Shown here in pieces: positions 25,804 to 33,844 of a stretch of 64,000 nt of DNA (the stretch's first letter is position 1; the number at the start of each line of letters is the position of its first letter). The DNA is taken from assembly GCF_027920545.1 (NCBI RefSeq), contig NZ_CP115859.1:3131001-3195000 (forward strand), given 5' to 3'. The translations under genes were made by a program, and so were the position numbers. This stretch comes from Chryseobacterium camelliae (lineage in GTDB: Bacteria > Bacteroidota > Bacteroidia > Flavobacteriales > Weeksellaceae). Below the pieces are notes generated by a model. It was not told where the DNA came from. It was given only the letters and a program-made list of their open reading frames with translations, and did no database searches.

Positions 25804-27648
25804 TTAAAATTCGTATGTCATTTTTGAGAAATATTCATTTCCGGAAATAGTAGAGTAATCTTTAATTTCTTTTAATGATTTTAGTTTTGAGTAGCCCTCT
25901 TCTGTGAATGCTGTAAAAAACCGTTCTCCTTGTCTGGAAATGCTTTTTATTTCATTTTTTACAATAGTTGGAACTCGATACAATGAAGCAATAGCATCCT
26001 TGGCATTAGAATGTTTTGGTTCAACACCGAGAAAAAACATTCTATCTGTAGATGGACAATAACATTGAACGTAGGCTATTTCATCTCCATTGATCTTTCC
26101 TTTGTATAAAGTGTACACACCTACATTCATTCCTCCAGTTGTTCCTTTAAGGAATTTGGCTTCCTTTTTATCAACAAATGAATCGATCTCTTTTAATGAA
26201 TCTCCGAAGAATCTAACTAAAAATGAATCTCCTTGTACCAGCTGCATCATTTCTATTGCTGCAGATTTAATTTCCTCGTTAGTTTCTCGTAGGAATTGTT
26301 CTAGGGTGTATTCTTTAGTTTTTATAGCATTGAAAACATCAATAGGCAGATATTTACCATTAACATAATTGAGTCCGTATCCATCATTGAATGTGATTGC
26401 AAAACCTTCTAAATTATGTAGGTCATTATCTTCGTTTCGAGATATGAAATTTGGAAAATTAGAAACTATACATAGACCTTCTAGCTGAATAGACATAAAT
26501 GCCGTATTTGACCATTCAACCCATTTCTTCCAATCCTGATTCAAATTAAGATGTAAAACATCATCCATAAAATCAAAAAAAGAAAGGATTCCAAAATCAG
26601 AATAATTTATATATGATGAAAATGTATAGTATGTCATTTTATCCTGAGACCGTACCTGAGACCATACCTGAGACCCTACCTGAGACTCTACCTGAGACCG
26701 TACCTGAGACCGTACCTGAGACTCTACCTGAGACCCTACCTGAGACCATACCTGAGACCGTACCTGAGACCCTACCTGAGACCGTACCTGAGACCCTACC
26801 TGAGACCGTACCTGAGACCCTACCTGAGACCCTGCCTGAGACCATACCTGAGACCATACCTGAGACTCTACCTGAGACCCTACCTGAGACCCTACCTGAG
26901 ACCGTACCTGAGACTCTACCTGAGACCCTGCCTGAGACCATACCTGAGACCCTACCTGAGACCGTACCTGAGACCCTACCTGAGACCCTGCCTGAGACCA
27001 TACCTGAGACCATACCTGAGACTCTACCTGAGACCCTACCTGAGACCGTACCTGAGACTCTACCTGAGACCCTGCCTGAGACCATACCTGAGACCCTACC
27101 TGAGACCGTACCTGAGACCCTACCTGAGACCCTGCCTGAGACCATACCTGAGACCATACCTGAGACTCTACCTGAGACCCTACCTGAGACCGTACCTGAG
27201 ACCCTACCTGAGACTCTACCTGAGACCGTACCTGAGACCCTACCTGAGACCCTACCTGAGACCCTACCTGAGACCCTACCTGAGACCGTACCTGAGACCC
27301 TACCTGAGACCGTACCTGAGACCCTACCTGAGACCCTGCCTGAGACCGTACCTGAGACCATACCTGAGACCCTACCTGAGACTCTACCTGAGACCCTACC
27401 TGAGACCGTACCTGAGACTCTGATTTACAAATCATATTGGCAGCTATTTGACAAGCTAAAGGAGAATCAAGATATAGTACAATAGGTTCATTTAGTTTGC
27501 AGAACTTATAAAGATCTTTCATTTGTTTTACTGCATTTTCAAATGACCCATTTTTATTTAATTCATAATTAAATACCTTATCAAGCCACTTGTTTTTTAT
27601 GACTTCTAACTGTGATTCTTGTTCTGGGGATAGTTTTTCTATTTTCAT
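25804..27648 (-). CDS. DUF6745-like protein with a long SQVx tetrapeptide repeat
   Basis: Residues 1-75 form an N-terminal helical part. Residues about 76-336 are some 65 tandem copies of SQVx, where x is G, R, E or W. Residues 337-614 match my memory of DUF6745 proteins, with LHNLEGFAITFNDGYGLNYVNGKYLP corresponding to the family's LHN-DGPAI-W-DG-GLYYW-G-VP pattern. Related proteins have shorter QVx repeats before the same domain, so this is an extreme expansion. The repeat may form a solenoid or extended rod. The function of the family is unknown; it is cytoplasmic by lack of a signal. Confidence 0.65.
   Translation of the reverse strand: MKIEKLSPEQESQLEVIKNKWLDKVFNYELNKNGSFENAVKQMKDLYKFCKLNEPIVLYLDSPLACQIAANMICKSESQVRSQVGSQVESQVGSQVWSQVRSQAGSQVGSQVRSQVGSQVRSQVGSQVGSQVGSQVGSQVRSQVESQVGSQVRSQVGSQVESQVWSQVWSQAGSQVGSQVRSQVGSQVWSQAGSQVESQVRSQVGSQVESQVWSQVWSQAGSQVGSQVRSQVGSQVWSQAGSQVESQVRSQVGSQVGSQVESQVWSQVWSQAGSQVGSQVRSQVGSQVRSQVGSQVRSQVWSQVGSQVESQVRSQVRSQVESQVGSQVWSQVRSQDKMTYYTFSSYINYSDFGILSFFDFMDDVLHLNLNQDWKKWVEWSNTAFMSIQLEGLCIVSNFPNFISRNEDNDLHNLEGFAITFNDGYGLNYVNGKYLPIDVFNAIKTKEYTLEQFLRETNEEIKSAAIEMMQLVQGDSFLVRFFGDSLKEIDSFVDKKEAKFLKGTTGGMNVGVYTLYKGKINGDEIAYVQCYCPSTDRMFFLGVEPKHSNAKDAIASLYRVPTIVKNEIKSISRQGERFFTAFTEEGYSKLKSLKEIKDYSTISGNEYFSKMTYEF
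26641..27421. repeat. 12-bp minisatellite, about 65 units
   Basis: The plus-strand unit is TACCTGAGACCN with a few variants (TGCC for TACC, ACTC for ACCG/C/A). A longer phrase recurs at about 26821, 26977 and 27121, showing a higher-order period of 12-13 units made by unequal exchange or slippage. The unit keeps the coding frame open. Confidence 0.95.
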
Positions 27649-27698
27649 ATTTTTTTTAATTTGTTAGTCTATCTAATGAGTAACCCATTTATTTGGCC

Positions 27699-28115
27699 TT
27701 ATGAAGAATAGTTTTTATAAAGTCTTGCCGCTTTGAATCTGTATATTTCCGTTCTATCGAAATATATTTGTCTTTTTATTTTCGTTCCAGTGACCATGCC
27801 TTTTCGATGGTAGAATAAAATAGTAGATTCTTTCATTCCTATTATTTCGGCGGCTTGTGATCGAGTTAGGTAATCCGTTGGAGATTCAATTTCTCTCTCT
27901 TTTTTCTGAATATTTCTCACGAATTCACATTCAGTTGCATTTGCTCTCCTTACTGGCTTGTTCATAGATTTTGCATACTGCAGAACTGCTTCAGCTTCAA
28001 TAAGGTCAATTTTCTTGAATAACCTGCTGTTAGGGATTGATGCCTGAGGAAGTAGGTTGTTTTTTATTTCTTCGATTTGTTGACGAACTTCAAGGGGTAA
28101 GGTTTGATTATTCAT
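27699..28115 (-). CDS. HTH DNA-binding protein (MerR/excisionase-like)
   Basis: This 138-residue protein carries a C-terminal helix-turn-helix: DYLTRSQAAEIIGMKESTILFYHRKGMVTGTKIKRQIYF, the pattern of MerR-like or helix_turn_helix_17 domains. The N-terminal 80 residues are helical. It may regulate the early operon or aid recombination; context does not decide. Confidence 0.65.
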   Translation of the reverse strand: MNNQTLPLEVRQQIEEIKNNLLPQASIPNSRLFKKIDLIEAEAVLQYAKSMNKPVRRANATECEFVRNIQKKEREIESPTDYLTRSQAAEIIGMKESTILFYHRKGMVTGTKIKRQIYFDRTEIYRFKAARLYKNYSS

Positions 28116-28136
28116 TTTATGATGTTTTTCAATTAA

Positions 28137-29060
28137 TTAAGCTGCGAAATCCGGGAAAAGATGATTGAAAATTTCAACTGTTAAACCGTTAAGTCTTTCC
28201 CTGCATATTGTTATTTGTTCATGTAGACTTTGAATTGGTTCTTTTGAATATTCAAGCTCAAAAACTTTTATTCTTAATTCTTTTGGTATTTCAAAAAAGT
28301 CTGTAAACCATTCTTTTTGAATTGATGTTGATTGTTGGCAGAATTCATCCAATCCTTGCTCTGTGTAAATCATATTCTGTACTGTTTCAACTACCAAAGG
28401 AATTCTATCTTCGTTTACATTTCCGTTTAAGTCAAAAATTCCTTGTTTCCAGTCTAGCCTTCTTAATTCGTCTACTATGATATTTGTAGGAGTATCAATT
28501 AAAGCATAAACAAGTTCAGATTCATATATTTTAGTCAGGTCCATATAGCCGTATAGCTGCCAGATATAATCTTTATTTTGAATTGCTTTTTCATACATAG
28601 GAAATGTATCAAGCGACCAACTGGACTTCATATCACGGACCTTTTTTTGAACGTTGTCAGGAGTGCCCTTTTTAAATCTGTCAGAATAATGCTTTTGGTT
28701 TTTTACAAAAAGAGTATTTTTTACATCTGAATAAAGAGTGATCGATTTTTCTTCAACTCGGATTCCTTTTTCTGTAAATTTGTTCGAAATATGACGGTCT
28801 CTCTTCATGAAAAAACCTTTGTGAATATCTGAAAGATGGGTTTCTACGCTTTTGGAAATTTCTGGTTTTTCGTCTCTTTTTCTTAAAAGGTCACCAAGTT
28901 TTATAATTTGCTTTTCTGTGATTTTCCCTGTCAACACTTTTTCTTTTAGTTCCTTTAACTCATTTTCTTGATTTGAAGTTAAAGCAGGAGAAACGCCAAC
29001 CATTAATTTGCCCAATTGTGAACACCGGAATAGGTGAGTGTTAAAATCTATCGTTTTCAT
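28137..29060 (-). CDS. YqaJ-like phage exonuclease (recombination)
   Basis: I start at the ATG giving MKTIDFNTHLF. The 307-residue protein has features of YqaJ/lambda-exo PD-(D/E)xK nucleases: SQLGKLM near the start, a GTPDNVQKK segment with an acidic residue, and VRDMKSSWSLDTF where Asp and Lys fit the catalytic pair. Such enzymes chew 5' ends to give 3' single strands for annealing. It lies 1 bp after RecT, forming a RecE/RecT-type pair. Confidence 0.7.
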   Translation of the reverse strand: MKTIDFNTHLFRCSQLGKLMVGVSPALTSNQENELKELKEKVLTGKITEKQIIKLGDLLRKRDEKPEISKSVETHLSDIHKGFFMKRDRHISNKFTEKGIRVEEKSITLYSDVKNTLFVKNQKHYSDRFKKGTPDNVQKKVRDMKSSWSLDTFPMYEKAIQNKDYIWQLYGYMDLTKIYESELVYALIDTPTNIIVDELRRLDWKQGIFDLNGNVNEDRIPLVVETVQNMIYTEQGLDEFCQQSTSIQKEWFTDFFEIPKELRIKVFELEYSKEPIQSLHEQITICRERLNGLTVEIFNHLFPDFAA

Positions 29061-29061
29061 A

Positions 29062-29931
29062 TCAAGCAATATTTAATTCATCAACTTTAGCTTCATAGTA
29101 GAACATCAATTGCTGAGGTACGCTTTCTTTCAGTTCTTCTAACTGTTCAATGGTTTCAGCTTTGTCTATAAACAGTTTCACGCGTTTTTCCTCTTCATTG
29201 ATGTTTTCGGCTTCAACATCAATTACATTTGAATTGTCTGCATAATCATATTGTCCTTCTTCTTGTTGAATACTTTGATCAGCCAGATGAGCTGTTTGCA
29301 TTTCGATTGACATAATTCCCCATTTTGAAATCATATTTTTCAACACGGTTTTTTTAGCCATAGCATGAAATTGATCCTTATCATTCCATGGAGACATCGA
29401 TCCTTTACCGTATGCTTGTGAATATTTCTGGGCGTGTTTTTCTATTTCTTTACGAGACCAATAGGTTAATTTCTCCATGCCGTTGTTAAGCTTGAAGTAA
29501 GAAGCGTATCCAACGATCTCACCATCACCGTCTATTCCAAAATCCGAATCCAATTCTTCTGTAAGTCTGTTGAAAGATTTGAATTGATTTTCATAAACCT
29601 CAGTTACATTGATTCTTTTATATTGCCCGGTTCTAAGAGCTAGTTGAACAAAGCCTTTCCATCCCATTTGGAACTGTGCCTTTCCTTTATATGGAACAAT
29701 CCAAGCAAAACCTAAATTTGGATCAATTGGAAGATCTAAAACAGCAGCGGTTGCCGCCGCATTGTAAACTGTCATTGGGTCAGCATTTTGCAAAAGTTTA
29801 TTTGCATTTACAATTTGTAATACTGAAGAAATAAAACCCTGAGCTTTTTTACCCAATAGTTTTTCAAATTTATCCTGCACATTAGATTGATTAAATAGTG
29901 TAAGTGCAGATTTTTGTGATGTATTTGACAT
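29062..29931 (-). CDS. recT: Recombinase RecT (single-strand annealing)
   Basis: This 289-residue protein matches the RecT family: the N-terminal ALTLFNQSNVQDKFEKLLG, then LLQNADPMTVYNAAATAAVLDLPIDPNLGFAWIVPYKG and QFQMGWKGFVQLALRTGQYK. The C terminus is acidic. RecT anneals complementary single strands during phage replication and repair. The exonuclease partner follows immediately. Confidence 0.9.
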   Translation of the reverse strand: MSNTSQKSALTLFNQSNVQDKFEKLLGKKAQGFISSVLQIVNANKLLQNADPMTVYNAAATAAVLDLPIDPNLGFAWIVPYKGKAQFQMGWKGFVQLALRTGQYKRINVTEVYENQFKSFNRLTEELDSDFGIDGDGEIVGYASYFKLNNGMEKLTYWSRKEIEKHAQKYSQAYGKGSMSPWNDKDQFHAMAKKTVLKNMISKWGIMSIEMQTAHLADQSIQQEEGQYDYADNSNVIDVEAENINEEEKRVKLFIDKAETIEQLEELKESVPQQLMFYYEAKVDELNIA

Positions 29932-29942
29932 TTTATTTATGA

Positions 29943-30083
29943 TTATTGATTTTTAAATTCTTTTATAAATTCGTTTAGTGCACTGATTTCAAATTCAGTT
30001 AACGGATCATGTCCGAGGCGCTTATGATTTACATACCATACTCCTCCCTGATTTTCTATTCTTATTACTGCTGATTGTGTCAT
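29943..30083 (-). CDS. Small hypothetical phage protein (46 aa)
   Basis: The ORF starts MTQSAVIRIENQGGVWYVNH and overlaps the upstream gene in an ATGA. It fits the gap before recT. No domain recognised. Confidence 0.45.
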   Translation of the reverse strand: MTQSAVIRIENQGGVWYVNHKRLGHDPLTEFEISALNEFIKEFKNQ

Positions 30084-30268
30084 GATGTTTGTTTTAAATT
30101 CCAGTATTCATTGATAAGATCTTGATTGAACATTACAGCAAATGGATTTAAGTTCGAAACCGCAGTTTTTAATCTTTCAAGCCAATAAGGATCATGAATT
30201 TGAACAGGGGATTTAACAATTTGCTGTCGTTCCGGAAGTGGTTTTTGAAGGTAAACTGCTAATTCCAT
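30080..30268 (-). CDS. Small hypothetical phage protein
   Basis: This 62-residue protein starts MELAVYLQKPLPERQQIV. It overlaps its neighbours by 1 and 4 bp, showing tight coupling. No domain recognised. Confidence 0.45.
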   Translation of the reverse strand: MELAVYLQKPLPERQQIVKSPVQIHDPYWLERLKTAVSNLNPFAVMFNQDLINEYWNLKQTS

Positions 30269-30558
30269 TATATTTGGTTTTGAGTTTTAAGAAATATATA
30301 TCGTTGTATTTTCAAAGAATCCTTTCTGTTTTCGATAACCCATTTTTTCCAGGATCTTGTTTTATGAAGTTTTTTCATATTTTGGTTTTTATTTTCGTAG
30401 GTTAGAAATTTTAGAAATTCTCTGTATTTTATTCTTGTTGGAATTACAACCAGATAAACACAGGCCGGAAAAAAGAATACAGTCACATCGGTATTGTCGG
30501 CACATACTATAACAAATACAGTGTTTAGAATTAATATGATGTTTAGGAATGTTTTCAT
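30268..30558 (-). CDS. Small membrane protein
   Basis: This 96-residue protein has two hydrophobic segments near residues 4-20 and 26-42 and a basic C-terminal half with KTRSWKKW. It is probably an inner-membrane protein. Function unknown. Confidence 0.45.
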   Translation of the reverse strand: MKTFLNIILILNTVFVIVCADNTDVTVFFFPACVYLVVIPTRIKYREFLKFLTYENKNQNMKKLHKTRSWKKWVIENRKDSLKIQRYIFLKTQNQI

Positions 30559-30866
30559 AGGATTTTGATTATTAGGTTTTCTTTTAAATAATTTTCGATT
30601 TCTCTTTTTTCAAGATCATTAATAGTTAGATCTTCACACTCTCTGTTGTCATAAGCATTCAGAAAGCTCACTTTCAGTTTCTTTACTGATTTTCCGTACT
30701 CAGAATGATTTTCAACTTCTATTTCCATATTCACATCAACATTAATTTCTTCATCTTCAAAAAGAGAATAGGATTCATCAATAAATCTTTCCTCTGACTC
30801 GACAACCAAAACCATATTCTGTTCTTTGATTTGGTCGATTACTGAATTAATTACTAAATTTGCCAT
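30555..30866 (-). CDS. Small acidic hypothetical phage protein
   Basis: This 103-residue acidic protein has many Glu/Val/Asp residues (EERFIDESYSLFEDEEINVDVNMEIEVE). It overlaps the downstream membrane-protein gene by 4 bp. No domain recognised. Confidence 0.45.
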   Translation of the reverse strand: MANLVINSVIDQIKEQNMVLVVESEERFIDESYSLFEDEEINVDVNMEIEVENHSEYGKSVKKLKVSFLNAYDNRECEDLTINDLEKREIENYLKENLIIKIL

Positions 30867-30905
30867 GTTCTTAAAAATTAGGGGAGTTACACTTCTTTAA
30901 TTGAG

Positions 30906-30929
30906 CCACCTTTGCCGAGGTGGTTTTTT
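30906..30929 (+). terminator. Hairpin with plus-strand T-tract
   Basis: CCACCT and AGGTGG pair around TTGCCG and are followed by TTTTTTA on the plus strand. It lies between two minus-strand genes, where it might block antisense transcription; the minus-strand side lacks a T-tract. Confidence 0.4.
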
Positions 30930-31140
30930 ATTTCCAACCTCTTCGTAAGGCCACTTTATTAATAGAAATCTGAGCATTTGGAGAAAGTTTATTCCCGGCA
31001 TCCACTCCGGTATCTTCTCTGGCTAATTGTTCTAAAGTTTTGATACGGCTCCAAACCTCTGCATTTTCCTCCCTCTGTTTTTTCTCGATCCTTGACTGCT
31101 TCATTCTTAGTGCTTGTATCTCTTTCTCCAAAGTGCCCAT
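30928..31140 (-). CDS. Small coiled-coil phage protein
   Basis: This 70-residue protein has a charged coiled coil (EKEIQALRMKQSRIEKKQRE) and a C-terminal NAQISINKVALRRGWK. No family recognised; it is the second gene of the early operon. Confidence 0.45.
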   Translation of the reverse strand: MGTLEKEIQALRMKQSRIEKKQREENAEVWSRIKTLEQLAREDTGVDAGNKLSPNAQISINKVALRRGWK

Positions 31141-31156
31141 GATTTTAATTTTATGA

Positions 31157-31432
31157 TTAAATACTTTCTACAAGTGTTTTGAGTTCTTTTTTTGCCTTCA
31201 TTGCAAACTTTCTTCTATACTCAGCATTTGCATAAGCTTTACGAGCTAATAGAATAATTCCTTTTTCATTTCCCTCAGAAACATTATTGGCTCTTCGTTT
31301 AACATAGTTCAAAGTAGAAATGCTAACGCCAGTTTCTGTACTTACATTCGCTATATCTTCCGGAGTAGTAAACTCTTTCAAATAATCCGATAACTGTAAA
31401 CTGATCGGCTGTCCATGTTTTAATATTTCCAT
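31157..31432 (-). CDS. Early phage protein with HTH-like helices
   Basis: The start is the ATG giving MEILKHGQPISLQLSDYLK; a TTG lies 48 bp upstream. The 91-residue protein has TPEDIANVSTETGVSISTLNYVKRRAN, which resembles a helix-turn-helix, then a basic helix. It is the first gene left of the operator repeats, the usual place of a Cro-like or early regulator. Confidence 0.5.
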   Translation of the reverse strand: MEILKHGQPISLQLSDYLKEFTTPEDIANVSTETGVSISTLNYVKRRANNVSEGNEKGIILLARKAYANAEYRRKFAMKAKKELKTLVESI

Positions 31433-31494
31433 ATGAATTTTATTTCGTTTTAAAAATGTCCTTTTTACGGTTTTTTGCAATTGGCTTTTTTATT

Positions 31495-31502
31495 TACCTT
31501 TG
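31495..31502 (+). promoter_or_regulatory. -7 element, rightward promoter
   Basis: TACCTTTG matches TAnnTTTG and faces the plus-strand genes from 31620. The operator repeats lie just downstream, so a bound repressor would block it. Confidence 0.4.
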
Positions 31503-31521
31503 CGTTGTTGTTTTGTTAAGA

Positions 31522-31529
31522 CAAATATA
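31522..31529 (-). promoter_or_regulatory. -7 element, leftward early promoter
   Basis: On the minus strand TATATTTG matches TAnnTTTG and faces the early operon that starts at 31432. It overlaps the first operator repeat by 2 bp. Confidence 0.45.
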
Positions 31530-31575
31530 CCAACAAAATTGATATAAAAAAACAAAATACCAACAAAATTGATAT
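31528..31575. promoter_or_regulatory. Direct-repeat operators of the lysogeny switch
   Basis: TACCAACAAAATTGATAT occurs at 31528-31545 and again at 31558-31575, 30 bp apart, about three helical turns. A related ATACCAACATTGAT occurs in the first codons of the repressor gene at about 32211. These are likely repressor binding sites controlling the leftward early promoter. Confidence 0.55.
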
Positions 31576-31619
31576 TAAAATTGTAACTAATTGATAGTCA
31601 AAGAGAAAAATTTACATTT

Positions 31620-32012
31620 ATGATTCCTGAAAAAGAACTTGACGAGTTTTTGTCTAACCTTTTGATAGAAGAAAGGAGTATTGAATATGAGGTATATATG
31701 AAAAGATATAATAAAACATTTGATCATGTTAACAAATGTTTCTTACTTATTTCAAACAAAAAACGCGGATGGATAGGTAATAGTGGAACATACATGGGCA
31801 TTGCTCCAGGTTATAAACCAGTAGTTGAGGATTTTCTATATAGAGGAGGGTTTGTAAAGGAAAAAGAGAAAGAAGAATTTGAAATGACAGCAAAAAAAGC
31901 TAGTCATGAACTTATAGTTAAACAATCTAAAGAAATAAAAATAACTCGAACAATATCTATAATTAGTTTAATTATAGCATTTTTAGCTATTCTAATAGCA
32001 ATTTACAAATAG
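31620..32012 (+). CDS. Small protein with C-terminal membrane anchor
   Basis: This 130-residue protein has a soluble N-terminal part (residues 1-100) and one transmembrane segment at about 108-129 (TISIISLIIAFLAILIAIY). It is transcribed from the lysogeny side and is probably expressed in the lysogen, so an immunity or exclusion role is possible. Its end overlaps the convergent membrane gene by 26 bp. Confidence 0.45.
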   Translation: MIPEKELDEFLSNLLIEERSIEYEVYMKRYNKTFDHVNKCFLLISNKKRGWIGNSGTYMGIAPGYKPVVEDFLYRGGFVKEKEKEEFEMTAKKASHELIVKQSKEIKITRTISIISLIIAFLAILIAIYK

Positions 32013-32169
32013 AAACAATAAATGCTATAAATTGTAATATTCCGCTAATAATAAGGATTTTGATATTGTCATCAATAGCTTTAGATTGAATTTTTATTGC
32101 TTCATCTAAAGACAAATTATTAAAATTTATTCCATAAAAAGGATTGAAAAAAGTTTTAATACGTCTCAT
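31987..32169 (-). CDS. Small membrane protein
   Basis: The start is the ATG giving MRRIKTFFNPFYG; a longer frame to 32208 runs into the repressor promoter. The 60-residue protein has a C-terminal transmembrane segment (ILIISGILQFIAFIVSI). It converges on the 31620 gene and diverges from the repressor with 24 bp between starts. Confidence 0.4.
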   Translation of the reverse strand: MRRIKTFFNPFYGINFNNLSLDEAIKIQSKAIDDNIKILIISGILQFIAFIVSICKLLLE

Positions 32170-32193
32170 ACTACTTAATATTAATACAAATAT

Positions 32194-32703
32194 ATGAAAG
32201 AAAAACAAAATACCAACATTGATGATATAAAAGATAGGCTAAACGATTTTATTTTAGTGCTCAAGTCAAATAAATTGATTAAGACAAATCAAGATATTGT
32301 AGACCTAGGCATTGTAGCTAAAAGTAATTTGTCAAAAGCAATTAATGGTGATTCTAAATATCTTACAAAGTCATTGATTAAAAAAATAACTAGCCATTTT
32401 TCAGAATCAAAGTATTCATTTGAAGATATATGGTATGGTAAAGATTCGAACTATCAAGAAACTACTTTAAATAAAAGTGATAAATCATCTATCAAAAACA
32501 AGCCTCATGACGAGCAGATGGAAATTCTTTTTAGAAAAATTGAAAGCCTGGAAGGTCAAATTAAGAATGGTAAAGATGAGGTTTCTGAAAAAGTAAATGA
32601 CGTTATCGATCTAATTGAACTTTATCTTTCGCCTATTGCAGCTAAATTTGGAGTTGAGGTTGATCCTGAAATAAAAAAGAAGCTGCTGGATCATATTAAT
32701 TAG
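32194..32703 (+). CDS. Probable prophage repressor (HTH, CI-like)
   Basis: This 169-residue protein has an N-terminal HTH region (DIVDLGIVAKSNLSKAINGDSKYLTKSLIKKI), a linker, and a C-terminal helical region (residues 105-165) that may dimerise. There is no S24 peptidase domain, so RecA-stimulated self-cleavage is unlikely and another induction route would be needed. It lies 0.6 kb from the operator repeats, opposite the early operon and near the integrase, as for a lysogeny repressor. Confidence 0.65.
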   Translation: MKEKQNTNIDDIKDRLNDFILVLKSNKLIKTNQDIVDLGIVAKSNLSKAINGDSKYLTKSLIKKITSHFSESKYSFEDIWYGKDSNYQETTLNKSDKSSIKNKPHDEQMEILFRKIESLEGQIKNGKDEVSEKVNDVIDLIELYLSPIAAKFGVEVDPEIKKKLLDHIN

Positions 32704-32941
32704 GAACACTTTTTAAAATAGAGATTAAAAAGTTAAATCTATCAACTTCAAGTTCTATAATAGAAAAATTAAAAAGTAAAGCAGTTTGTTCTTCAGTGAA
32801 AATATTTCGCTTTAGATTTAGTAATAAAGTGTGATTATTAGTAATATATTCTTCATAAGTTATAACACCAGTACGATAAAGCTCTTCATTTCTAAAATGA
32901 AGTTTCATTATTTTATTTCTATTTTCTTTTTTACTGCTCAT
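32696..32941 (-). CDS. Small hypothetical protein
   Basis: This 81-residue protein is basic at its start (MSSKKENRNKIMKLHFRNEELY). It overlaps the repressor end by 8 bp convergently and its upstream neighbour by 11 bp. No domain recognised. Confidence 0.45.
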   Translation of the reverse strand: MSSKKENRNKIMKLHFRNEELYRTGVITYEEYITNNHTLLLNLKRNIFTEEQTALLFNFSIIELEVDRFNFLISILKSVPN

Positions 32942-33422
32942 TTTGTTTTTCAGATATATTCCTAATCGTGTTGTACTGTATTTCTTCTTTTGCTTTTAGA
33001 TCTGCAACAATATTTCCTATTTTAATTACAAGTAATGTTACGGGGATTACGGCTATAAAAAATAAAAGTCTTATGAACCAGTCTGGTTCGATATCTATTC
33101 CTAACATTGGTAAGCAGTACATAACTCCTGTATAAGTAAAAGCAAATAAAGGAAAGTGTAGTGAGAATTTTAACGGCTCCATTTGTGAACCTAAAACTAT
33201 TAAAACAGGGGAGAAGTATAATGTAATAACCCAAATGTCAGTTGATATTTTAGATCCACGAACGTCATATATTGTTTCAATATTTGGAAAAATTGAAATC
33301 AATAAAATATCAAGAAAAGGCAAAAGACCCGATGCTATCATTAACACCGAGCCAATTAAAGTTATCGTACTTATTTTGATCTTATCTCTTTGGAGGGATA
33401 ACATCTTTAGGGTCTCCTTCAT
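32931..33422 (-). CDS. Multi-pass membrane protein
   Basis: This 163-residue protein has about four transmembrane segments (near residues 17-45, 63-80, 87-105 and 115-138). It overlaps both neighbours, forming a small operon with the lipoprotein gene. Such genes next to integrases may change the lysogen surface or block superinfection; function is unknown. Confidence 0.5.
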   Translation of the reverse strand: MKETLKMLSLQRDKIKISTITLIGSVLMIASGLLPFLDILLISIFPNIETIYDVRGSKISTDIWVITLYFSPVLIVLGSQMEPLKFSLHFPLFAFTYTGVMYCLPMLGIDIEPDWFIRLLFFIAVIPVTLLVIKIGNIVADLKAKEEIQYNTIRNISEKQNEQ

Positions 33423-33660
33423 TTGGATCTGGGTCTATTGTTGGATCGGTCCCGATATCAGAAGTTGAGTTTGTTCCTATCGTAACGATAATGGAATCTC
33501 CTGTTTTCGAGGTTTCACCTGTTTTACTAGTTTTTAATGGTTTCAGGTCCACTTTCTGTGAAGCTGAATCCTGGCTTTGCACTTCCTCATCTCTTTCAGA
33601 AGTACAAGAATAAACTGTTAAGGCAATTGCAGCGCCCAATAATAAAGTTTTTGTTTTCAT
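33382..33660 (-). CDS. Small lipoprotein
   Basis: This 92-residue protein has a lipoprotein signal (MKTKTLLLGAAIALTVYSC) and a short, disordered mature part rich in Thr, Ser, Asp, Lys and Pro with repeated SKTGETSKTG. It heads a three-gene minus-strand operon beside the integrase. An exact copy of the prophage palindrome lies 131 bp upstream. Confidence 0.6.
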   Translation of the reverse strand: MKTKTLLLGAAIALTVYSCTSERDEEVQSQDSASQKVDLKPLKTSKTGETSKTGDSIIVTIGTNSTSDIGTDPTIDPDPNEGDPKDVIPPKR

Positions 33661-33791
33661 AATGAATATATTTTTTATTTATTCAGGATAAAAATAACTA
33701 ATTATTAAGACTTTACATTTGTTAAAAAGTTTATATGGCTTCAAATATAAATAAATATTTTACACTAAGCGGTGATAAATAATTTTTTTAT

Positions 33792-33807
33792 TTACGGTTA
33801 TCCGTAA
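33792..33807. promoter_or_regulatory. 16-bp palindrome TTACGGTTATCCGTAA (copy 2)
   Basis: It is identical to the site at 16320-16335 and lies in the gap between the integrase end and the lipoprotein start. The shared position upstream of accessory genes suggests one regulator acts on several morons. Confidence 0.55.
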
Positions 33808-33844
33808 TGATTGTTAGTGAAATTTATTAAGAACCTGTGTTGTA

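Noticed and set aside
26641..27421. Possible CRISPR array
   Set aside because: Units are contiguous 12-bp copies without unique spacers, and no cas genes are present.
26613..27485. Long open frame on the plus strand (PETLPETV-type repeat) and a second one on the minus strand (VSGRVSG-type)
   Set aside because: Both are by-products of the 12-bp repeat, which leaves several frames open. Only the SQVx frame continues into normal protein on both sides.
24351..27698. Plus-strand ORFs opposite the early genes
   Set aside because: They lack start context and are shadows of minus-strand genes with overlapping, operon-like spacing.
30906..30929. Terminator of the early leftward operon
   Set aside because: The T-tract is on the plus-strand side only, so it should not stop minus-strand transcription efficiently.
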